NCBI GenBank assembly: GCA_025451375.1
Contig: JANWKL010000013.1
Coordinates: 1-46,585 of the forward strand
DNA length: 46,585 bases
Origin: Steroidobacteraceae bacterium
GTDB lineage: Bacteria; Pseudomonadota; Gammaproteobacteria; Steroidobacterales; Steroidobacteraceae
Direction: 5' to 3'
The notes below the pieces were generated by a model. The model worked only from the letters and a program-made list of their open reading frames with translations, searched no databases and was not told where the DNA came from. The position numbers and the translations under genes are program-made. Of the stretch, positions 24,464 through 33,379 are shown piece after piece. The number at the start of each line of letters is the position of its first letter. The stretch's first letter is position 1.

Positions 24464-27370
24464 ATGTATTCGATTGACTACAAAGACCTTGGTACGCCGG
24501 CTGCGGTGATCCCCCGGGACCCGCACGGCGCCAATGGTGCCAATGGTGCGGCCGCCGTCGCCAGCGTGACGCTCGAGATCGACGGTCATCCGATCACGGT
24601 GCCGGATGGTACGTCCGTCATGCGCGCTGCCGCACTCGCCGGCGTCAGCGTACCGAAGCTGTGTGCCACCGACACGCTGAAGGCGTTCGGCTCGTGCCGC
24701 CTGTGCCTGGTCGAGATCGAGGGCCGCAAGGGCTACCCGGCCTCGTGCACGACCACGGTCGCTGCGGGCATGAAGATCCGCACCCAGTCCCCGAAGCTGC
24801 TGCAGCTGCGGCGCGGTGTGATCGATCTGTATGTGTCGGATCATCCGCTCGACTGCGAGGGGTGTCCTGCCGAGGGCCACTGCGAGCTGCAGGACATGGC
24901 AGCCGCCGTCGGTGTGACCCACAGTTCGTACGCGCCCGGCGCTGTGCACCGTCCGGCGCTCAAGGACGAGAGCACTCCCTATTTCACCTTCGACCCGGAG
25001 CTGTGCATCGTGTGCTCGCGCTGCGTGCGCGCTTGCGATGAGGTGCAGGGCACCTACGCCCTGACCATCCAGGGCCGCGGCTTTGAGTCCAAGGTATCGG
25101 CAAGCCAGGACGAGTCATTCCTGGAATCCGAGTGCGTGTCGTGCGGCGCCTGCGTCGAGGCTTGTCCCACGGCGGCACTGACTGAAAAATCGATCATCGG
25201 TCTGGGCAAGGCGGAGCGCGCCGTGAAGACCACCTGCGCCTACTGCGGCGTGGGCTGCAGCTTCCAGGCCGAGCTGCGCGGGGACGGCGCAGATGTTGAA
25301 GTGGTGCGCATGGCGCCCGATCGTCACGGCGATGCCAACCACGGCCATGCCTGCGTGAAAGGGCGTTTTGCCTGGGGCTATGCCACGCACGCGGATCGCA
25401 TCGTGAAGCCCATGATCCGCAAGAGCATCCACGATGACTGGCGCGAGGTTTCCTGGGAGGAAGCGATCAGCTACGGCGCGAGTGAGCTGCGCCGCATCCA
25501 GGCAAAGTACGGCCGCGACTCCATCGGCGGCATCACCTCTTCGCGCTGCACCAACGAGGAAACCTTCCTGGTGCAGAAGCTGGTGCGGGCGGCCTTCGGC
25601 ACCAACAACGTCGACACCTGCGCGCGTGTGTGCCACTCGCCGACCGGCTATGGACTGAAGAACACGCTCGGTGAGTCCGCCGGCACCCAGGCTTTCGATT
25701 CGGTGATGCAGGCCGATCTCATTTTCATCATCGGGGCAAACCCTTCAGATGGCCACCCGGTGTTTGCATCGCAGATGAAGCGACGCCTGCGCCAGGGCGC
25801 GAAACTCATGGTCGCCGATCCGCGTGAGATTGGGATGGTGCGGGCGCCGCATGTTGCCGCGGACATTCACCTGCCCCTGAGGCCGGGCACCAACGTGGCG
25901 CTCATGAACGCGCTCGCGCATGTGGTCGTGAGCGAAGGGCTCACCAAGGATGCCTACGTGGCCGCGCGCTGCGAGGCAGACAGTTACGCGAAGTGGAAGG
26001 CGTTCGTCGCCGAGGCACGTAACTCACCGGAGGCCTCGGAAGAGATCACCGGCGTACCCGCCGCCGACGTGCGGCGCGCGGCGCGCCTGTACGCGAGCGC
26101 CGGCAACAGCGCCATTTACTACGGCCTGGGCGTGACCGAGCACAGCCAGGGCACCACCACCGTCATGAGCATCGCGAATCTGGCGATGGCCACGGGCAAT
26201 CTCGGCCGCGAAGGCGTGGGCGTGAGCCCGCTGCGCGGTCAGAACAACGTGCAGGGCTCGTGCGACATGGGCTCCTTCCCGCACGAATACACCGCCTACC
26301 GGCACGTGTCGGACCCGGTGGTACGCAAATCCTTCGAAGATGAGTGGGGTGTGCCGCTGCAGGGTGAGCCAGGCCTGCGGATCCCCAACATGTTTGAAGC
26401 GGCGCTCGATGGCACGTTCCGCGGCATGTACGTGCAGGGCGAGGACTTCGTGCAGTCCGATCCCAACACGCATCACGTCAGCGCTGCCATGGCCTCCATG
26501 GAATGCGTCATCGTGCAGGACCTGTTCCTCAACGAGACCGCGAAATTCGCGCATGTGTTCCTGCCCGGGTCGTCATTCCTGGAAAAGGATGGCACTTTCA
26601 CCAACGCCGAGCGGCGCGTGTCGCGGGTGCGCAAGGTCATGGAGCCGCTGGCCGGCTACCAGGATTGGGAAGTCACGGAGCTCCTGTCCAACGCGCTCGG
26701 CTACCCGATGCACTACAACCATCCGTCGCAGATCATGGAAGAGATCGCGCGCCTGACGCCGACCTTCTCCGCGCTCACCTATGAGAAGCTCGACGCCCTC
26801 GGAAGCATCCAGTGGCCGTGCACGGACGCCGCCCCCGAGGGCACCCCGACCATGCATGTCGATGAGTTCGTGCGTGGCAAGGGCAAGTTCTGGCAGACCG
26901 AGTACGTGCCTACGAGCGAAAAGGTCACCAGCCGCTTCCCGCTGATCCTGACCACCGGTCGCATCCTGAGCCAATACAACGTCGGTGCGCAGACGCGGCG
27001 GACCAACAACGTGGTCTGGCATGCCGAGGATGTGCTGGAGATCCATCCGCATGACGCGGAAGTGCGTGGCATCAGCGACGGCGACTGGGTGGGGCTCACC
27101 AGCCGCGCCGGCGACACGGTGCTGCGCGCCACGGTTTCCGCCAAGATCGCACCGGGAGTGGTGTACACCACGTTCCACTTCCCGGAGACCAACGCCAACG
27201 TGGTCACCACCGAAAACTCCGACTGGGCGACCAACTGCCCGGAGTACAAGGTGACCGCGGTCGAGGTGGTGCTCGTCAATCAAAAGGACGCCTGGAGCAA
27301 GCGCACGCAGGCCGAGCGCGAGCTCACGCGGCCCACGCGCTACGCGAAGCACAAGCCAACGCATGCCTGA
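24464..27370 (+). CDS. fdsA: NAD-dependent formate dehydrogenase alpha (molybdenum) subunit
   Basis: 968 residues. Order: 2Fe-2S domain (SCRLC, about 60-95), His-Cys cluster (HCELQDM), two ferredoxin 4Fe-4S sites (CIVCSRCVRAC and CVSCGACVEAC), the Mo-domain cluster (CAYCGVGC), and the catalytic Mo ligand Cys390 in 'CARVCHSPTG'. It is a cysteine, not selenocysteine, enzyme. Molybdopterin domains follow to the end. It oxidises formate to CO2 with a bis-MGD cofactor. A GAN-rich tandem repeat lies in the N-terminal linker. A GAGGAGA site precedes the ATG. Confidence 0.95.
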   Translation: MYSIDYKDLGTPAAVIPRDPHGANGANGAAAVASVTLEIDGHPITVPDGTSVMRAAALAGVSVPKLCATDTLKAFGSCRLCLVEIEGRKGYPASCTTTVAAGMKIRTQSPKLLQLRRGVIDLYVSDHPLDCEGCPAEGHCELQDMAAAVGVTHSSYAPGAVHRPALKDESTPYFTFDPELCIVCSRCVRACDEVQGTYALTIQGRGFESKVSASQDESFLESECVSCGACVEACPTAALTEKSIIGLGKAERAVKTTCAYCGVGCSFQAELRGDGADVEVVRMAPDRHGDANHGHACVKGRFAWGYATHADRIVKPMIRKSIHDDWREVSWEEAISYGASELRRIQAKYGRDSIGGITSSRCTNEETFLVQKLVRAAFGTNNVDTCARVCHSPTGYGLKNTLGESAGTQAFDSVMQADLIFIIGANPSDGHPVFASQMKRRLRQGAKLMVADPREIGMVRAPHVAADIHLPLRPGTNVALMNALAHVVVSEGLTKDAYVAARCEADSYAKWKAFVAEARNSPEASEEITGVPAADVRRAARLYASAGNSAIYYGLGVTEHSQGTTTVMSIANLAMATGNLGREGVGVSPLRGQNNVQGSCDMGSFPHEYTAYRHVSDPVVRKSFEDEWGVPLQGEPGLRIPNMFEAALDGTFRGMYVQGEDFVQSDPNTHHVSAAMASMECVIVQDLFLNETAKFAHVFLPGSSFLEKDGTFTNAERRVSRVRKVMEPLAGYQDWEVTELLSNALGYPMHYNHPSQIMEEIARLTPTFSALTYEKLDALGSIQWPCTDAAPEGTPTMHVDEFVRGKGKFWQTEYVPTSEKVTSRFPLILTTGRILSQYNVGAQTRRTNNVVWHAEDVLEIHPHDAEVRGISDGDWVGLTSRAGDTVLRATVSAKIAPGVVYTTFHFPETNANVVTTENSDWATNCPEYKVTAVEVVLVNQKDAWSKRTQAERELTRPTRYAKHKPTHA
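24527..24550 (+). repeat. Short tandem repeat in fdsA linker
   Basis: A 9-base unit, GGYGCCAAT, repeated twice plus a partial third copy. It encodes Gly-Ala-Asn repeats between the first residues and the 2Fe-2S domain. Slippage would add or remove three residues without a frameshift. Confidence 0.6.
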
Positions 27371-28172
27371 GCCGGTACCGGAGGCGGTGAGTGCGACGCT
27401 TACCGTCGAGCGCTGGACGCGCGGTACCCTCACGCATGCCACCGACCAGATCGCCGAGGAAATGCCGGTCGCGCTCGTCTACCACGAGGTGCCGCACGTG
27501 GTGATGCTGGCGACGCCTGCGGATCTTGAGGACTACGCGGTCGGGTTCACCTTGAGCGAGGGGCTTGTCGCCCGCGCGGACGAAATCCGCGGCGTGGAAG
27601 TCATCCAGGGCGCGGCTTCCGCGGATGTGAAGATCACCGTGGCCTGGGAGCGCTTCACGCAGCTCGTGCAGCGTCGCCGCAATCTCGCGGGGCGAACCGG
27701 CTGCGGGCTGTGCGGGGCGGAAACCGCCGCCGATGCCATCCGCAATCCTGCGCCGGTGCCGGCCGGGGTGAGCATCACGGCCGCCGAGCTGCACGCGGCG
27801 ATCGCACAGCTCTCGGGACGACAGCCCATCAATGCCCGCACCGGCAGCGTGCATGCGGCGGCCTGGGTCATCCCGGGCGCGGGGATCCAGGTCGTGCGCG
27901 AGGATGTCGGCCGGCACAACGCCCTCGACAAGACCATCGGCGCGTTGTCGCGTGCCGGGAGCAATTTTTCCGCCGGCTACATGCTGATCACCAGCCGTGC
28001 GAGTTACGAGATGGTGCAGAAGTGCGCGACGCTCGGGATTTCACTGCTGGTGGCGCTGTCCGCGCCCACGGCCTTTGCCGTGCGACTGGCGCGCCAGAGC
28101 GGCCTTACCCTGGTGGCGTTCGCGCGCGCCGATCAGCACGTGGTATACGCGAACCCTCAGCGCCTGAAATAA
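27363..28172 (+). CDS. fdhD: Formate dehydrogenase sulfurtransferase
   Basis: 269 residues. The conserved CxxC loop is Cys114-Cys117 in 'TGCGLCG', and 'REDVGRHNALDKTIG' and 'SRASYEMVQKCATLGI' are FdhD family motifs. FdhD moves sulfur from IscS to the bis-MGD cofactor, needed for an active FdsA. It overlaps the fdsA end by 8 bases, so translation is coupled. Confidence 0.94.
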   Translation: MPEPVPEAVSATLTVERWTRGTLTHATDQIAEEMPVALVYHEVPHVVMLATPADLEDYAVGFTLSEGLVARADEIRGVEVIQGAASADVKITVAWERFTQLVQRRRNLAGRTGCGLCGAETAADAIRNPAPVPAGVSITAAELHAAIAQLSGRQPINARTGSVHAAAWVIPGAGIQVVREDVGRHNALDKTIGALSRAGSNFSAGYMLITSRASYEMVQKCATLGISLLVALSAPTAFAVRLARQSGLTLVAFARADQHVVYANPQRLK

Positions 28173-28181
28173 TGGATACCC

Positions 28182-28448
28182 ATGAACATTGACCTGCTCG
28201 TCAAGATGGCCAACGAAATCGGCGCGTTCTTTGCCGGTACCACCGATACGCAAGGCGCCTCGGCCGAGGTCGCCAGGCACCTCAATCGCTACTGGGAACC
28301 GCGTATGCGTGCACAGATGCTGAGCTACTATGAGGAGCGAGCGGGGGCCGGTCTTACCGAGATCGCCAAGGGCGGCGTCGCGCTCATGCACGCCGCCAGC
28401 AAGGCCACCCCGACCGCCGCCGCGCCCCCGGCAGGCGCCAGGGGATGA
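28182..28448 (+). CDS. fdsD: Formate dehydrogenase delta subunit
   Basis: 88 residues, mostly helical: 'LVKMANEIGAFF' near the start and 'LNRYWEPRMRAQML' in the middle are the FdsD/DUF family landmarks. FdsD assists assembly or stability of the FdsABG enzyme. It starts 9 bases after fdhD and overlaps the next gene by 4 bases (ATGA). The Ala/Pro/Thr-rich end is not conserved in my experience of the family. Confidence 0.88.
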   Translation: MNIDLLVKMANEIGAFFAGTTDTQGASAEVARHLNRYWEPRMRAQMLSYYEERAGAGLTEIAKGGVALMHAASKATPTAAAPPAGARG

Positions 28449-29395
28449 CGCCGGAGCCACGGCCCGGGCGGGCACTGATCTGTGGCTCCATGGCGTACGA
28501 CACCATCATGGTGTTTGGCGACCGTTTTGCGAATCACATCCTGCCGGACAAGATCCATCTGCTTAACGTGTCGTTTCTCGTGCCGCAGCTGCGGCGCGAG
28601 TACGGCGGCTGCGCGGGCAACATCGCCTATAACCTGACGCTGCTGGGGGAGGACGCATTCCCCATGGCTACCGTCGGGCGGGACTTCGGTCCTTATAAGG
28701 AGTGGATGGCGAGCACCGGCGTCGCCGCCGACTACATCCGCGTGATCGAGGCGGAGTTCACCGCCCAGGCATTCATCACCACCGACCTGGACCACAACCA
28801 GATCACCGCGTTTCACCCCGGCGCCATGCAGCACTCACACGAGAACTCGGTGAGTGATACGCGCGGTGTTGCCATCGGCATCGTGGCGCCCGCCGGGCGC
28901 GAGGGCATGATCCGGCACGCAGCACAGCTGGCGGCGGCGCAGATACCTTTCATCTTCGATCCGGGCCAGCAACTGGCGATGTTCAATGCCGAGGAGCTCG
29001 CGCGGTTCGTGTCGCAGGCGTCCTGGGTGACGGTGAATGAATACGAGTGGCAGGTGGTGAGTGCGCGCACCGGCTGGAGTGAACGGGAGCTGGCGCAGCG
29101 GGTGCGGGCGCTGATCGTCACCCGCGGCGCAGCGGGTTCCTCCATTCACACTCGAGAGGGCGAGCTGACGATCCCGGCCGCCGCGGTCCAGCAGGTGGTC
29201 GATCCGACCGGATGCGGGGACGCGTACCGCGCCGGTCTCATCCATGGCCTGCTGCGGGGCCTGGACTGGCGCACCACCGGGCGCATTGCCTCGCTCATGG
29301 GCGCCATCAAGATCGAATCGCGCGGCACCCAGAATCATCGCTTTACGCGCCCGGAATTCGACGCCCGGCTGGCGCGGGCTTTTCCCGGCAAATAA
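28445..29395 (+). CDS. PfkB-family kinase, probable adenosine kinase
   Basis: 316 residues, ribokinase/PfkB fold: 'REYGGCAGNIAYNLTLLG' near residue 50-67 and the anion-hole/catalytic motif 'DPTGCGDAYRAG' near 253-264 (catalytic Asp in GCGD). Sequence style matches bacterial adenosine kinases; ribokinase-like sugar kinases are the alternative. It overlaps fdsD by 4 bases and lies 75 bases before metK, with ahcY next. AhcY releases adenosine, which this enzyme could salvage to AMP. Confidence 0.85.
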   Translation: MTPEPRPGRALICGSMAYDTIMVFGDRFANHILPDKIHLLNVSFLVPQLRREYGGCAGNIAYNLTLLGEDAFPMATVGRDFGPYKEWMASTGVAADYIRVIEAEFTAQAFITTDLDHNQITAFHPGAMQHSHENSVSDTRGVAIGIVAPAGREGMIRHAAQLAAAQIPFIFDPGQQLAMFNAEELARFVSQASWVTVNEYEWQVVSARTGWSERELAQRVRALIVTRGAAGSSIHTREGELTIPAAAVQQVVDPTGCGDAYRAGLIHGLLRGLDWRTTGRIASLMGAIKIESRGTQNHRFTRPEFDARLARAFPGK

Positions 29396-29438
29396 CACCC
29401 GGCCGGCGCGCAGCCCGGCGGCATGCTGCCAGTTAGGC

Positions 29439-29444
29439 TAAAAT
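29439..29444 (+). promoter_or_regulatory. Candidate -10 box, metK
   Basis: TAAAAT, 27 bases before the metK ATG, in a local AT-rich patch. There is no good -35, so metK may also be read through from the kinase gene. Confidence 0.4.
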
Positions 29445-29470
29445 AAACGTCTTTGGGCGGAACGATCTAC

Positions 29471-30643
29471 ATGGCGCACGAGTACCTTTTTACCTCCGAG
29501 TCTGTCTCCGAGGGTCACCCCGACAAAGTGGCGGACCAGATTTCGGACGTGATACTCGACGCGATCCTCAAGGACGACCCGCGCGGCCGCGTCGCCTGCG
29601 AAACGCTGGTCAAGACCGGAGTAGTCATTGTCGCCGGCGAGGTCACGACCAGCGCCTGGGTGGACGTCGAGGCGCTGGTGCGCAAGACCGTACTCGACAT
29701 CGGCTACAACCACTCTGACATGGGTTTCGACGGCGCCAGCTGCGGCGTGCTCAACATCATCGGCAAGCAGTCCCCGGATATCGCGCAGGGCGTCGACCGC
29801 AAGGACGAGCGCCGCCAGGGCGCCGGTGACCAGGGACTGATGTTCGGCTACGCGAGCAACGAGACCGACGTGCTCATGCCGGCGCCGATCACGCTCGCTC
29901 ACCGGCTCGTGAAGCGCCAGGCGCAACTGCGCAAGGCCGGCAAGTTGAGCTGGCTGCGGCCGGACGCCAAGAGTCAGGTCACCCTGCGCTACGAGGATCA
30001 CAAGCCCGTCGGGCTTGAGGCCGTGGTGCTGTCCACGCAGCACAGCCCGGACATATCAACGAAGAAGCTGCGCGAAGCGGTGATGGAGGAAATCATCAAG
30101 CCCGTGCTGCCCGCCAAGTGGCTGGACAAGCGCACCAAGTACCACATCAACCCGACCGGGCGCTTCGTCACCGGCGGACCGGTCGGTGACTGCGGTCTCA
30201 CGGGCCGCAAGATCATCGTCGACACCTATGGCGGCTATGCGCGTCACGGCGGCGGCGCATTCTCGGGCAAGGATCCGTCCAAGGTCGACCGCTCCGCGGC
30301 CTACGCGGCGCGCTATGTCGCCAAGAACATTGTCGCGGCGGGCCTTGCCGAGCGTTGCGAAGTGCAGGTGTCGTACGCCATCGGCGTGGCCGAGCCCACC
30401 TCCATCATGGTGGAAACCTTCGGCACCAGCCGCCTGTCGCGCGAACGGCTGACGCAGATCGTGCGCAGGCATTTTGATCTCACGCCTTACGGGCTGCGCG
30501 AAATGCTGGATCTGGTGCGGCCGATCTACCAGAAGACCTCCAACTACGGTCACTTCGGGCGCAACGAGCCGGAATTCACCTGGGAGCGTACGGATATCGC
30601 CGCCGAGCTCGCCGCGGAAGCCAAGGGGATGCGCGCCGCGTAA
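29471..30643 (+). CDS. metK: S-adenosylmethionine synthetase
   Basis: 390 residues. It makes SAM from methionine and ATP. '[20 protein letters not shown]' at the N-terminus, '[12 protein letters not shown]' (ATP binding) near 118-129, and '[19 protein letters not shown]' near 255 (phosphate loop) are all intact. The ATG at 29471 fits the family start [11 protein letters not shown]; an upstream in-frame start is less likely. It lies between adenosine kinase and ahcY, completing an activated-methyl-cycle block. Confidence 0.97.
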   Translation: MAHEYLFTSESVSEGHPDKVADQISDVILDAILKDDPRGRVACETLVKTGVVIVAGEVTTSAWVDVEALVRKTVLDIGYNHSDMGFDGASCGVLNIIGKQSPDIAQGVDRKDERRQGAGDQGLMFGYASNETDVLMPAPITLAHRLVKRQAQLRKAGKLSWLRPDAKSQVTLRYEDHKPVGLEAVVLSTQHSPDISTKKLREAVMEEIIKPVLPAKWLDKRTKYHINPTGRFVTGGPVGDCGLTGRKIIVDTYGGYARHGGGAFSGKDPSKVDRSAAYAARYVAKNIVAAGLAERCEVQVSYAIGVAEPTSIMVETFGTSRLSRERLTQIVRRHFDLTPYGLREMLDLVRPIYQKTSNYGHFGRNEPEFTWERTDIAAELAAEAKGMRAA

Positions 30644-30675
30644 TTCATCAGCCGCATTTAGCGGCAAACACGCTT

Positions 30676-30759
30676 GCTGAGGAGCGTTGCGACGGACCGG
30701 GTGGGAGCACCGCGGTTCGCCAGGCTCAGCGGGTCGTGTCAAACACTACGGCGCTCGCT
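30676..30759 (+). promoter_or_regulatory. S-adenosylhomocysteine (SAH) riboswitch
   Basis: P1 GCTGAG (30676-30681) pairs with CTCAGC (30725-30730). The ligand core GGAGCGTTGCGACGG follows P1, an internal hairpin (about 30695-30718) comes next, and GAGCG (30682-30686) can form the pseudoknot with CGCTC (30752-30756) in 'ACGGCGCTCGC'. This matches the SAH riboswitch consensus. It lies 24 bases before the ahcY ATG and would switch on ahcY-folD when SAH builds up. Confidence 0.92.
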
Positions 30760-30782
30760 TCCGACATTTCGGAGTATCGGGT

Positions 30783-32204
30783 ATGAACGCCACACTAAAA
30801 GCCACTGCCAACACCGCCGACTTCAAAGTCGCGGATCTCGCGCTCGCCGACTGGGGACGCAAGGAGATCGCGATCGCTGAAACCGAGATGCCCGGTCTCA
30901 TGGCAATCCGCGAGGAGTACGCACGCACCCAGCCCCTGAAGGGTGCGCGCATCTCAGGCTCGCTGCACATGACGATCCAGACCGCCGTGCTGATCGAGAC
31001 GCTGCAGGCGCTGGGAGCCCAGGTGCGCTGGGCTTCCTGCAATATTTTCTCGACCCAGGACCACGCCGCCGCCGCCATCGCCGCGCGCGGCAGCGCGGTG
31101 TTCGCCTGGAAAGGCGAGTCGCTCGCCGATTACTGGGACTACACGCACCGCATCTTCGAGTGGGCGGACGGCGGCTACTCCAACATGATCCTCGACGACG
31201 GCGGGGACGCGACGCTGCTCTTGCACATTGGCGTGCGGGCAGAGAGCGATGCGAGCGTGATCGGCAAGCCTTCGAGCGATGAGGAGGCGGCGTTGTTCGC
31301 CTCCATCCGCGCCCGGCTCAAGGCGGATCCCAAGTGGTATTCGGCGCGCATCGGTCACGTCCGCGGCGTCACCGAGGAGACCACCACCGGGGTGAAGCGG
31401 CTTTACCAGATGGCGAAAGAGGGCAAGCTCGCCTTCCCCGCCATCAACGTCAACGACTCGGTGACCAAGAGCAAGTTCGACAACCTGTACGGCTGCCGCG
31501 AATCACTGGTTGATGCGATCAAGCGCGCCACGGACGTCATGATCGCGGGCAAGGTTGCGGTGGTATGCGGTTATGGCGACGTCGGCAAGGGTTGCGGCCA
31601 GGCGCTGCGGGCGCTGTCGGCGCAGGTGTGGGTGACCGAGGTCGACCCGATCTGCGCGCTGCAGGCGGCAATGGAAGGTTACCGCGTCGTCACCATGGAG
31701 TACGCGGCCGACAAGGCGGACATCTTCGTCACCGCGACCGGCAACTACCATGTGATCACCCACGATCACATGAGCCGCATGAAGCACAATGCGATCGTGT
31801 GCAACATTGGCCACTTCGACAACGAGATCGACGTCGCGAGCCTCAAGCAATACAAGTGGGAAAACATCAAGCCGCAGGTCGATCACGTCATTCTCCCGGA
31901 TGGCCGGCGCATCATCCTGCTGGCGGAAGGCAGGCTCGTGAACCTCGGCTGCGGCACCGGTCACCCGAGCTACGTCATGAGCTCGAGTTTCGCGAACCAG
32001 ACCATCGCGCAGGTGGAGCTCTTCACGCAGACCGCGAAATACCCGGTCGGCGTCTACGTGCTGCCGAAACACCTGGATGAAAAAGTGGCAAGGCTGCAGC
32101 TGAAGACGCTCAACGTGCAGCTCTCGCAGCTCAACGACACCCAGGCGGCCTACATCGGCGTGGACAAGACCGGTCCGTACAAGCCGGATCACTACCGCTA
32201 CTGA
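30783..32204 (+). CDS. ahcY: Adenosylhomocysteinase (SAH hydrolase)
   Basis: 473 residues. It splits SAH to homocysteine and adenosine using bound NAD. Landmarks: '[15 protein letters not shown]', '[13 protein letters not shown]', the NAD site '[17 protein letters not shown]', and the C-terminal '[10 protein letters not shown]'. The length includes the insert seen in many proteobacterial enzymes. The ATG at 30783 follows GGAG at 30771 and the SAH riboswitch. It overlaps folD by 1 base (TGATG). Confidence 0.97.
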   Translation: MNATLKATANTADFKVADLALADWGRKEIAIAETEMPGLMAIREEYARTQPLKGARISGSLHMTIQTAVLIETLQALGAQVRWASCNIFSTQDHAAAAIAARGSAVFAWKGESLADYWDYTHRIFEWADGGYSNMILDDGGDATLLLHIGVRAESDASVIGKPSSDEEAALFASIRARLKADPKWYSARIGHVRGVTEETTTGVKRLYQMAKEGKLAFPAINVNDSVTKSKFDNLYGCRESLVDAIKRATDVMIAGKVAVVCGYGDVGKGCGQALRALSAQVWVTEVDPICALQAAMEGYRVVTMEYAADKADIFVTATGNYHVITHDHMSRMKHNAIVCNIGHFDNEIDVASLKQYKWENIKPQVDHVILPDGRRIILLAEGRLVNLGCGTGHPSYVMSSSFANQTIAQVELFTQTAKYPVGVYVLPKHLDEKVARLQLKTLNVQLSQLNDTQAAYIGVDKTGPYKPDHYRY

Positions 32205-33136
32205 TGAATGCTCCCGCCACGGTTGCGGGAGCGGGCGCGCCGGCACGCGTGAGCGGCGGCGCGATCCTCCTGGACGGCAAGGCAGTCGCGGCGAAGGTTC
32301 GCGCCGAAGTTGGCGCGCGCGCGGCGCGTTTCGCGGCCAACCAGGGTCGTCCGCCGGGACTTGCGGTCGTGCGGGTGGGGGAGGATCCGGCCTCCGCCGT
32401 TTACGTGCGCAACAAGCTCAAGGCCGCGCGCGAGGCCGGTATTGCCTCTTTCGCGCACGACCTGCCGGTGAGCGTGAGCGAGACGCAGCTTCTGACACTC
32501 ATCAATGAGCTCAACCAGGACCCGCGCGTGGACGGCATCCTGGTGCAGCTGCCACTGCCGGCGGGTGTGAATGCCAATCGCATCATGGACGCGGTCGATC
32601 CGGCCAAGGACGTGGACGGATTTCATCCGGTGAACACGGGCCTGCTGGCGCAGAAGCGACCCCGGCTGCGGCCGTGCACGCCGTACGGGGTAATCCGCCT
32701 CGCGCAGGAGTACGGCATTGCGCTGCCGGGAATGCGCGCCACTGTTGTGGGCGCGTCGAATATCGTCGGGCGGCCGATGGCGCTCGAGCTCTTGCTGGCG
32801 CGCGCGACAGTCACCGTCTGTCACACGGGCACGCGGGACCTGAAGGGGGAGGTCGAGCGCGCGGAGCTGGTGGTGGCTGCGGTTGGCAAGGCGGGGTTTA
32901 TCCCCGGGGAGTGGATTCGCCCGGGAGCCGCGGTTTTCGACGTCGGGATCAACCGCACGGCCGCCGGGACGCTGACCGGGGACGTCGAGTTTGAACCGGC
33001 CGCACGGCGCGCCGGCTGGATCACACCGGTTCCGGGAGGCATAGGCCCCATGACCATTGCCATGCTGCTCAGTAGCGCGGTCGACGCCGCCTGCGCGCGG
33101 GCCGGCCTCCCTAGTCAATGGGCCGAAATCGCTTAG
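32204..33136 (+). CDS. folD: Methylenetetrahydrofolate dehydrogenase/cyclohydrolase
   Basis: 310 residues. It interconverts methylene-, methenyl- and 10-formyl-tetrahydrofolate. 'SAVYVRNKLKAA' holds the catalytic lysine, 'VQLPLPAG' and 'KDVDGFHP' form the folate site, 'VVGASNIVGRP' the NADP site, and 'PVPGGIGPMT' the C-terminal signature. Translation is coupled to ahcY, so the SAH riboswitch controls it too. The stop codon and last five residues lie inside repeat copy 2, so the element may have replaced the original end. Confidence 0.95.
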   Translation: MNAPATVAGAGAPARVSGGAILLDGKAVAAKVRAEVGARAARFAANQGRPPGLAVVRVGEDPASAVYVRNKLKAAREAGIASFAHDLPVSVSETQLLTLINELNQDPRVDGILVQLPLPAGVNANRIMDAVDPAKDVDGFHPVNTGLLAQKRPRLRPCTPYGVIRLAQEYGIALPGMRATVVGASNIVGRPMALELLLARATVTVCHTGTRDLKGEVERAELVVAAVGKAGFIPGEWIRPGAAVFDVGINRTAAGTLTGDVEFEPAARRAGWITPVPGGIGPMTIAMLLSSAVDAACARAGLPSQWAEIA

Positions 33137-33268
33137 CAGCGATTGCGGCGGACAAAGGCTCCGTTGCCGCCGGCCAAAGGCGTGGCTCGACGCCCACCTG
33201 CCGCGATCACCTCAGCAGCCGAGCACTTCGCGGTGGGGTGAGCGGACGGACTTTGGCCGGCTGCGGCG
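33120..33268 (+). repeat. Structured dispersed repeat, copy 2
   Basis: Same 149-bp element as at 324-472, same strand, ungapped alignment. P1 33123-33132/33139-33148 has one A-G mismatch here, and the folD stop codon (33134-33136) is in its loop. P2 is 33149-33152/33160-33163. P3 is longer here: 33169-33179 with 33251-33261 (11 bp, perfect). P4 is 33179-33182/33191-33194 and P5 33201-33206/33228-33233. The next gene is an ECF sigma factor starting 111 bases later. No flanking direct repeats are obvious. Confidence 0.8.
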
Positions 33269-33305
33269 TTGGCCGGTTGTGTACGGGCAACATGCCCTAT
33301 GGGAA

Positions 33306-33311
33306 TAAAAT
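33306..33311 (+). promoter_or_regulatory. Candidate -10 box, second ECF module
   Basis: TAAAAT, 68 bases before ATG 33380 and just after a small hairpin (33285-33297). A matching -35 is not clear. Confidence 0.3.
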
Positions 33312-33379
33312 CCGGGTGCGGTGAGTCTTTACTGCAGGGCTTAGGGCCGCACCGCGTGAAGCTTGTGTCGGGTTCCCCA

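Noticed and set aside
24464-27370. Possible selenocysteine formate dehydrogenase
   Set aside because: The Mo ligand codon at 25631-25633 is TGC, an ordinary cysteine, and no in-frame TGA occurs.
29396-29470. SAM riboswitch before metK
   Set aside because: The 75-base gap has no SAM-I, SAM-II or SAM/SAH motif; only a -10 candidate is visible.
33123-33148. Intrinsic terminator of folD
   Set aside because: The hairpin overlaps the stop codon and lacks a U tract; the same hairpin occurs at 327-352, where no gene ends, so it is part of the repeat.
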